Part shown: positions 13,273 to 17,063 of the stretch, one piece after another
How positions within the stretch are numbered: position 1 is the first letter of the stretch
How the letters are laid out: each line of letters begins with the position of its first letter
Source: CAYPKW01 sp964411425
GTDB lineage: Bacteria > Pseudomonadota > Alphaproteobacteria > Dongiales > Dongiaceae
Assembly: GCA_964411425.1 (NCBI GenBank)
Contig: CAYPKW010000055.1
Coordinates: 1-17,063, forward strand
Length of the DNA: 17,063 bases
Direction: 5' to 3'
Notes under the pieces: model-generated
Seen by the model: the letters and a program-made list of their open reading frames with translations, nothing else
What the model was told of the DNA's origin: nothing
The model's database searches: none
Translations under genes and position numbers: made by a program

Positions 13273-13861
13273 CGCTCCACTCCATGAGCCAGCTTCCCGC
13301 CCGCCCGCCGCGGCAATGCAGCAGCGCCACCTGCCAGCGGCCGCCGCCCGGCGCCGCCGTCACCCGCCAGCGGGTGACGGCGGTGGTCGCCGCGCCGTGC
13401 CGCTGGCGCAGCAGCAAGGCGGTGACGCCGCCCGCCTCGGCGGCGAGTTGCAGGCGCCGGCTGGCCGTGCCGTCCACCGCGTCCACCTCGCCCAAAACGG
13501 CGGCGAGCCCGGGGCAGCGCAGACCCTCCTCCATCGCCTTGAGCCGGTCGGCCGGCCGGCGCAGGGCGAGCCACAACATCCGTCCTGGGTCGAGGCCGAA
13601 CGCCCCGAGGCCGTGGGGATAAGGCGCGCGGCCCTCCGCGTGGCACCACAGCACCGGTCCGCCGATACGGGCGAGCAGGAAGGCGCAGAAGCCGGTGGCG
13701 GCGCCCGCCTCGCCGGCCACCTCGTGCAGGGAGCCCTGCGCCAAGCCGCCGCCCAGCGCCGCGTCGATCCCCCCGAGGCCGAGAGCGAGCGCCGGCCGGG
13801 CGCCGCCGGCCAGCAAGCACAGACGCTCGCGCAACTCCGGCGCCACTCGGGCGTCGTCCAT
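13208..13861 (-). CDS. imuA: ImuA, RecA/SulA-like mutasome protein
   Basis: The 217-residue protein has LGLGGIDAALGGGLAQGSLHEVAG followed by WCHAEGRAPYPHGLGAFGLD and LWLALRRPADRLKAMEEGLR, the signature of ImuA. It resembles RecA but lacks a usable Walker A motif. It is needed with ImuB and DnaE2 for damage-induced mutagenesis. It is the first gene of the cluster, with a LexA box about 19 bp upstream of its ATG and GGGAGA as ribosome site. Its 3' end overlaps imuB. Confidence 0.92.
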   Translation of the reverse strand: MDDARVAPELRERLCLLAGGARPALALGLGGIDAALGGGLAQGSLHEVAGEAGAATGFCAFLLARIGGPVLWCHAEGRAPYPHGLGAFGLDPGRMLWLALRRPADRLKAMEEGLRCPGLAAVLGEVDAVDGTASRRLQLAAEAGGVTALLLRQRHGAATTAVTRWRVTAAPGGGRWQVALLHCRGGRAGSWLMEWSDETGGCAVVAALRDGSAAPAA

Positions 13862-13880
13862 GGTTCGGATTCTCCCGATC

Positions 13881-13895
13881 GTTCTTGATTTGTTC
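13881..13895 (-). promoter_or_regulatory. alphaproteobacterial LexA box (SOS box)
   Basis: GTTC-TTGATTT-GTTC matches the direct-repeat consensus GTTC-N7-GTTC exactly (GAACAAATCAAGAAC on the coding strand). It overlaps the -10 of the imuA promoter by three bases, a good place for repression. LexA cleavage after DNA damage would release imuA-imuB and probably the genes downstream. Confidence 0.88.
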
Positions 13896-13921
13896 TAGAA
13901 CGAGAGGATACGAGGAGTCAA
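13893..13921 (-). promoter_or_regulatory. imuA promoter
   Basis: On the minus strand, TTGACT (13916-13921) and CTAGAA (13893-13898) are spaced by 17 bp, and the -10 runs into the LexA box. Transcription would start near the middle of the box, about 25 nt before the imuA ATG. The -10 is weak, as is common for SOS promoters. Confidence 0.6.
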
Positions 13922-14044
13922 GCCGGGATCGGGAAACCCGCGCGGCACAGCGCGAACGGGGCCTCTCGGGCCACGAGCGGACAAATCATGTGCTACAAAA
14001 CACGGACATCTTTACGCGCTACCGACACCGGAGGGGGGCCGCAC

Positions 14045-15502
14045 ATGCTGAGGACGGGCGAACAGTACCGGGACAGCTTGCGCGACAGCCGTCAGGTCTG
14101 GATCAACGGCGAGAAGGTGCGGGACGTTACCACTCACCCGGCCTTCAAGCCGGTCGTGGACGTGCGCGCGCGCATCTACGACATGGCGCACGAGGCCGCG
14201 ACGCGGGACATCATGGCCTACGTGGACGAAGGCTCCAACGAGCCCTGCTGCATCGGCTACAAGCTGCCTTACACGCAAGCCGACTGGCACGCCAAGCGGC
14301 GCGCGGTCGACGCCGTGATGGACGACATCGGCGGTGTCGTCATCCGGGTGGGCGACGAGACGATCGGCGAGATGTGGTCGCTCTATGACGGCCGCGACGT
14401 GCTGAACGAGGTCGACCCGCAGTTCTCCGAGAACATCGAGAAGCACATTTTCCGCGCGCTGCGCTCCGACACGTTCCACGTCTCGGCCAACACCGACCCG
14501 AAGGGCGATCGCTCGAAACGGCCGCAGGAGCAGGACCCCGACATGCTGCTGCACCTGGTGAAGGAGACCGACAAGGGCATCGTGGTGCGCGGCGCCAAGT
14601 ACGAGACCGCCGCCGCCTATGCCAACCAGGCCTTCGTCAAGCCGACCATCGCCAACTGGGGCGACGACAAGCTGTCGGACTACGCGCTGGGCTTCATCTG
14701 CGACATGGCGGCGCCCGGCGTGAAGCACATCTGCCGCACCGGCTTCGCGGGACGCGCCAGCGCGCGGGACTATCCGCTGTCGAGCCGCTTCGACGAGATC
14801 GACGCGCTGGTGGTGTTCGACGACGTCCTGATCCCGTGGGAGAACGTGCTGTTCTATCGGCACACCCGCGCCGCCAGCTTCATCCGCGGCACGCTGCATC
14901 GTTACAGCGCCTTCCCGTTCGTGCAGCGCATCCTCAAGGTCGCCGACATGATGATCGGCGCGGCCCTCTTCAACGTGCGCCAGACCGGCCTCGATCAGCA
15001 GCAGGCGGTGCGCGAGAAGCTGGCCGAGCTCGCCTGCTATCGCGAGACGATCCATGCCCACCTGACGGCGGCCATCGCGCTGGCTGAGAAGAGCCCAGCC
15101 GGACTTCTGATGCCCAATCAGTCGCTGCTCTACACCGGCCGAGTTCATGCCTGCACGCGCCTGCCGGCCATGATGCATCTGGCGCGCGAGTTGTGCGGCG
15201 GCCAGATCTGCGTCACCCCCGACGCGGCGGCGTTCGACGACCCCGAGACGAAGCCGTACTTGGAGAAGTATTATTCGGTCAACGAGAATTGGGTGGCCGA
15301 GGATCGGCGCAAGTTATTGGCGTTCGCGCGCGACCTGCTGAACTCGGACTATGCCGGCCACCGCTTGACGTTCGAGCTGTTCGCCCAGTCGCCGCCGTTC
15401 GCGCACCTCAATGCGGCGTACATGAATTTCGACTGGTCTGGGCCGTTGCAATTCGTCAAGAAGTCGGCCGGGCTGTCGGACCGCGTGATGCAGAAGAGGT
15501 AG
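14045..15502 (+). CDS. 4-hydroxyphenylacetate 3-monooxygenase (HpaB/PvcC) family flavin monooxygenase
   Basis: This 485-residue protein belongs to the HpaB/PvcC/4-hydroxybutyryl-CoA dehydratase fold, in which FADH2 supplied by a separate reductase hydroxylates a phenolic substrate. It opens RTGEQYRDSLRDSRQVWING, then DVTTHPAFKPVVD and HLVKETDKGIVVRGAKYETA, with FDDVLIPWENVLFYR in the centre and ELCGGQICVTPDAAAFDDP near the C-terminus. The ATG at 14045 follows GGAGGGGG at 14030-14037; the upstream ATG at 13988 has no ribosome site. No reductase (HpaC-like) is visible. A Rid protein and DUF1028 follow, which suggests catabolism of a hydroxylated, possibly nitrogen-containing compound; the substrate cannot be named. 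Confidence 0.87.
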   Translation: MLRTGEQYRDSLRDSRQVWINGEKVRDVTTHPAFKPVVDVRARIYDMAHEAATRDIMAYVDEGSNEPCCIGYKLPYTQADWHAKRRAVDAVMDDIGGVVIRVGDETIGEMWSLYDGRDVLNEVDPQFSENIEKHIFRALRSDTFHVSANTDPKGDRSKRPQEQDPDMLLHLVKETDKGIVVRGAKYETAAAYANQAFVKPTIANWGDDKLSDYALGFICDMAAPGVKHICRTGFAGRASARDYPLSSRFDEIDALVVFDDVLIPWENVLFYRHTRAASFIRGTLHRYSAFPFVQRILKVADMMIGAALFNVRQTGLDQQQAVREKLAELACYRETIHAHLTAAIALAEKSPAGLLMPNQSLLYTGRVHACTRLPAMMHLARELCGGQICVTPDAAAFDDPETKPYLEKYYSVNENWVAEDRRKLLAFARDLLNSDYAGHRLTFELFAQSPPFAHLNAAYMNFDWSGPLQFVKKSAGLSDRVMQKR

Positions 15503-15511
15503 ATCGCAGGG

Positions 15512-16000
15512 ATGGCCCACCAGCGCTTCCGCAAGTTCAACACCAAGAAGACCTACCCGGAGCAGAGTCTCGACAACGACCTCGCCATGGCGGTGCGGGC
15601 CGGCAATCACGTCTTCCTGCGCGGCCAGGTCGGCCAGGACCTCGACGGCAACATGGTCGGCGTCGGCGACCCGAGGCTGCAGGCCCGGCAGGCGATGCGG
15701 AACGTAAAGCAGTTGCTGCACGAGGCCGGCAGCCGGCTCGATCACGTGTGCAAGATCACCGTTTACATCACCGACCGCGCCTATCGCGAGCCGGTCTACC
15801 GGGAAATCGGCAAGTGGCTGAAGGGCGTCTATCCTTGCTCCACCGGCCTGATCGTCAGCGGCCTCGCCCGGCCGGAGTGGCTCATGGAGATCGACGTCGA
15901 GGCGGTGATCCCGGAGACGGAGGCAGGCCGCAGGCCAACCGGGCCGGAATGGGGGGGCATCCCCCCGAACGCATCGAAAAGGCAGGCCCGGCGGCGATGA
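15512..16000 (+). CDS. Rid-family (YjgF/YER057c/UK114) protein without the RidA arginine
   Basis: This 162-residue protein has the chorismate-mutase-like trimeric fold: MAVRAGNHVFLRGQVGQD, then ARQAMRNVKQLLHEAGSRLD and CKITVYITDRAYREPVY. RidA deaminates reactive 2-aminoacrylate and other imines using an Arg in the P-A-R motif after the last helix. Here the aligned stretch is YPCSTGLIVSGLA, with Ser110 at that position, so archetypal imine hydrolysis is doubtful. This places it among the Rid4-7-type paralogues, often found in catabolic operons. A C-terminal tail of about 30 residues is Arg/Pro-rich. It starts 9 bp after the monooxygenase and overlaps the DUF1028 gene by ATGA. Confidence 0.86.
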   Translation: MAHQRFRKFNTKKTYPEQSLDNDLAMAVRAGNHVFLRGQVGQDLDGNMVGVGDPRLQARQAMRNVKQLLHEAGSRLDHVCKITVYITDRAYREPVYREIGKWLKGVYPCSTGLIVSGLARPEWLMEIDVEAVIPETEAGRRPTGPEWGGIPPNASKRQARRR

Positions 16001-16737
16001 CCTTCTCGATCGTCGGGCACTGCGCGCGGACCGGCATGTTCGGCGTCGCCATCGCCACCTCGAGTATTTGCGTGGCGAGCCGCTGCCCGTGGGCGCGGGC
16101 CGGCGTCGGCGCCATGGCCACGCAGAACGTCACCGATCCGGGTCTAGGGCCTCGCGGCCTCGAGTTGCTGGCGCACGGACTGCCGGCGCGACAGGTAATG
16201 AAGACGCTGCTTCGCGGCTACCCGCACGCGTCCTGGCGCCAAGTTCTGATCATCGATGCCAACGGCGGCACCGCCCATCACAGCGGCGCGAAGACGCTCG
16301 GCACCAACGCCGTGGCGCCCGGCGGGCACTGCATTGCCGCCGGCAACCTGCTCGACAATCCGGGCGTGCCGGCCGCGATGGTGCGCGGCTTCGAGGCCGA
16401 TCCGGGCCTGCATCTGGCGGAGCGGCTGCTACGCGGCCTCGAAGGCGGGCTGGCCGCGGGCGGCGAGACTGGGACGGTCAAGTCGGCCGGCCTATTGGTC
16501 GTGCACGAGCAGCCTTGGCCGCTCGTGGATCTTCGGGTCGATTGGCACGCCAGCGCGCCGGTCGCCGGTCTGCGCCGACTGTGGCGGGCGTACGAGCCGC
16601 AGATGGACGCCTACCTGACCCGCGCGCTCGACCCGGGCGCCGCCCCGGCCTTCGGGGTGCCGGGCGACCGCGGAGCGGCCGCGGTCAGGCGCCGAGCTTC
16701 CGGGCGACCAGGTCGGCAACGGCGAGGCAGGCGGTGA
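15997..16737 (+). CDS. DUF1028 family protein with a non-family C-terminal extension
   Basis: The 246-residue protein starts MTFSIVGHCARTGMFGVAIA and has MATQNVTDPGLGPRGLELLA, then APGGHCIAAGNLLDNPGVPA and KSAGLLVVHEQPWPLVDLRV, all DUF1028 blocks. The family is related to Ntn hydrolases and is often found beside Rid and amidohydrolase genes, but its reaction is unsettled. The start overlaps the preceding stop (ATGA), showing coupling. Relatives usually end soon after the GVPGD motif (about residue 224). Here about 22 Arg-rich residues follow, read from sequence antisense to an oxidoreductase remnant. That suggests the original stop was lost. Confidence 0.87.
   Translation: MTFSIVGHCARTGMFGVAIATSSICVASRCPWARAGVGAMATQNVTDPGLGPRGLELLAHGLPARQVMKTLLRGYPHASWRQVLIIDANGGTAHHSGAKTLGTNAVAPGGHCIAAGNLLDNPGVPAAMVRGFEADPGLHLAERLLRGLEGGLAAGGETGTVKSAGLLVVHEQPWPLVDLRVDWHASAPVAGLRRLWRAYEPQMDAYLTRALDPGAAPAFGVPGDRGAAAVRRRASGRPGRQRRGRR
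16666..16686. terminator. hairpin between convergent reading frames
   Basis: GACCGCGG (16666-16673) and CCGCGGTC (16679-16686) are perfect inverted arms with a 5-nt loop. They lie where the DUF1028 family normally ends and where the opposite-strand oxidoreductase frame stops. There is no T-tract, so a classical intrinsic terminator is not certain. Confidence 0.35.
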
Positions 16738-16792
16738 GGCTCGGCGAATCGATGCCGTAGAGATTGACCAGCCCGGCGACATCGTGTTCGTT
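16685..16792 (-). pseudogene. 3' remnant of an FAD-dependent oxidoreductase (DAO / L-2-hydroxyglutarate oxidase type)
   Basis: The frame reads DVAGLVNLYGIDSPSLTACL and continues AVADLVARKLGA before TGA at 16685-16687. GLVNLxGIxSPxLTxxLAxA is the C-terminal FAD-binding signature of D-amino-acid-oxidase-fold enzymes such as L-2-hydroxyglutarate oxidase. Upstream it meets TAG at 16805-16807, and no further oxidoreductase sequence follows, only a palindromic repeat and unrelated DNA. About 90 percent of the gene is gone. The remnant overlaps the 3' end of the DUF1028 gene in antisense. Confidence 0.7.
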
Positions 16793-16854
16793 CGCTCGGC
16801 GCGCCTAGCGGTGCGACTCTGACAGATGATACCCCGTGTGACGTTTTTTCGGTT

Positions 16855-16949
16855 GTCACCCCGGCCAAGCGGCACAGCCGCGCGAGCCGGGGTCCATGGC
16901 GCCACCGGCGAGATGGACCCCGGATCTCGCTTCGCTCGTCCGGGGTGAC
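16855..16949. repeat. GTCACCCCGG-type palindromic repeat
   Basis: GTCACCCCGG (16855-16864) is mirrored exactly by CCGGGGTGAC (16940-16949), with inner arms CCGGGGTCCAT (16888-16898) and ATGGACCCCGG (16912-16922). This nested layout is typical of intergenic palindromic repeats that are abundant in alphaproteobacteria. It lies at the broken edge of the oxidoreductase remnant. The rest of 16808-16996 shows no supported gene. Confidence 0.75.
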
Positions 16950-16996
16950 GATGGAAAATGGCTCGGGATGCATCTGTTCGTGACGATCCACTAACG

Positions 16997-17063
16997 TCAT
17001 GTCTCGTCCGCCCGCCGCACCAGATCGCACTTGGCGAGCCATAGCAGCGCGAGGTGCAAACCG
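16997..17063 (-). CDS. C-terminal end of an unidentified gene (partial)
   Basis: An open frame enters from the right edge and ends GLHLALLWLAKCDLVRRADE-T with TGA at 16997-16999. The regular Leu/Ala helix and charged end look like a genuine protein C-terminus, but 21 residues are too few to name a family. It could be chance. Confidence 0.3.
   Translation of the reverse strand, partial: GLHLALLWLAKCDLVRRADET

Noticed and set aside
13988..14044. Upstream ATG at 13988 as start of the flavin monooxygenase
   Set aside because: It has no ribosome binding site and adds 19 residues unlike the family; the ATG at 14045 follows a strong purine-rich site.
14012..15178. 388-codon open frame opposite the flavin monooxygenase
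   Set aside because: It has no recognisable motif and is explained by codon bias of the sense gene.

Overview
The window looks like accessory-rich chromosome from a high-GC alphaproteobacterium in a draft or metagenome-derived assembly. Evidence for the lineage is the imuA-imuB-dnaE2 SOS mutasome, an alphaproteobacterial LexA box (GTTC-N7-GTTC) in front of imuA, and a PutA of the shorter type without a DNA-binding domain. A 100-N run at 10237-10336 marks a scaffold join. It is flanked by an exact 55-bp duplication, so it is almost certainly an unmerged contig overlap and not missing sequence.

Layout. 1-743: a small exported hypothetical protein (191-529) between REP-like sequences. 744-3899 (-): putA (proline to glutamate), divergent from a PLP-dependent threonine/serine dehydratase (3999-5012, +), with a near-perfect inverted repeat between the two starts. 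5035-6055 (+): a toxin-antitoxin island with a decayed AbrB-type antitoxin and Doc toxin pair (frameshift, early stop, lost catalytic half), followed by an intact higBA pair with its own promoter. 6064-13861 (-): the SOS mutasome, transcribed imuA, imuB, then a cargo of an orphan FitA-like ribbon-helix-helix antitoxin, a DUF5131 'three-Cys' protein and its partner TcmP, then dnaE2. 14045-16737 (+): an operon-like run of an HpaB/PvcC-family flavin monooxygenase, a divergent Rid-family protein and a DUF1028 protein. 16685-17063 (-): a 3'-terminal remnant of an FAD-dependent oxidoreductase, a palindromic repeat and the end of an unidentified gene running off the window.

Two things stand out. First, the DUF5131/TcmP pair sits inside the SOS mutasome, in the same orientation and directly abutting dnaE2, downstream of a LexA-controlled promoter. 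TcmP shows methyltransferase-like sequence blocks and DUF5131 shows a radical-SAM-like cysteine cluster, so an SOS-induced nucleic-acid modification or repair function is a reasonable but unproven hypothesis. Second, three different palindromic repeat elements have been accepted in frame inside mutasome genes (two in dnaE2, one in imuB), adding roughly 20-25 residues each without breaking the reading frame. Comparable palindromes of other families lie between genes at 634-696 and 16855-16949.
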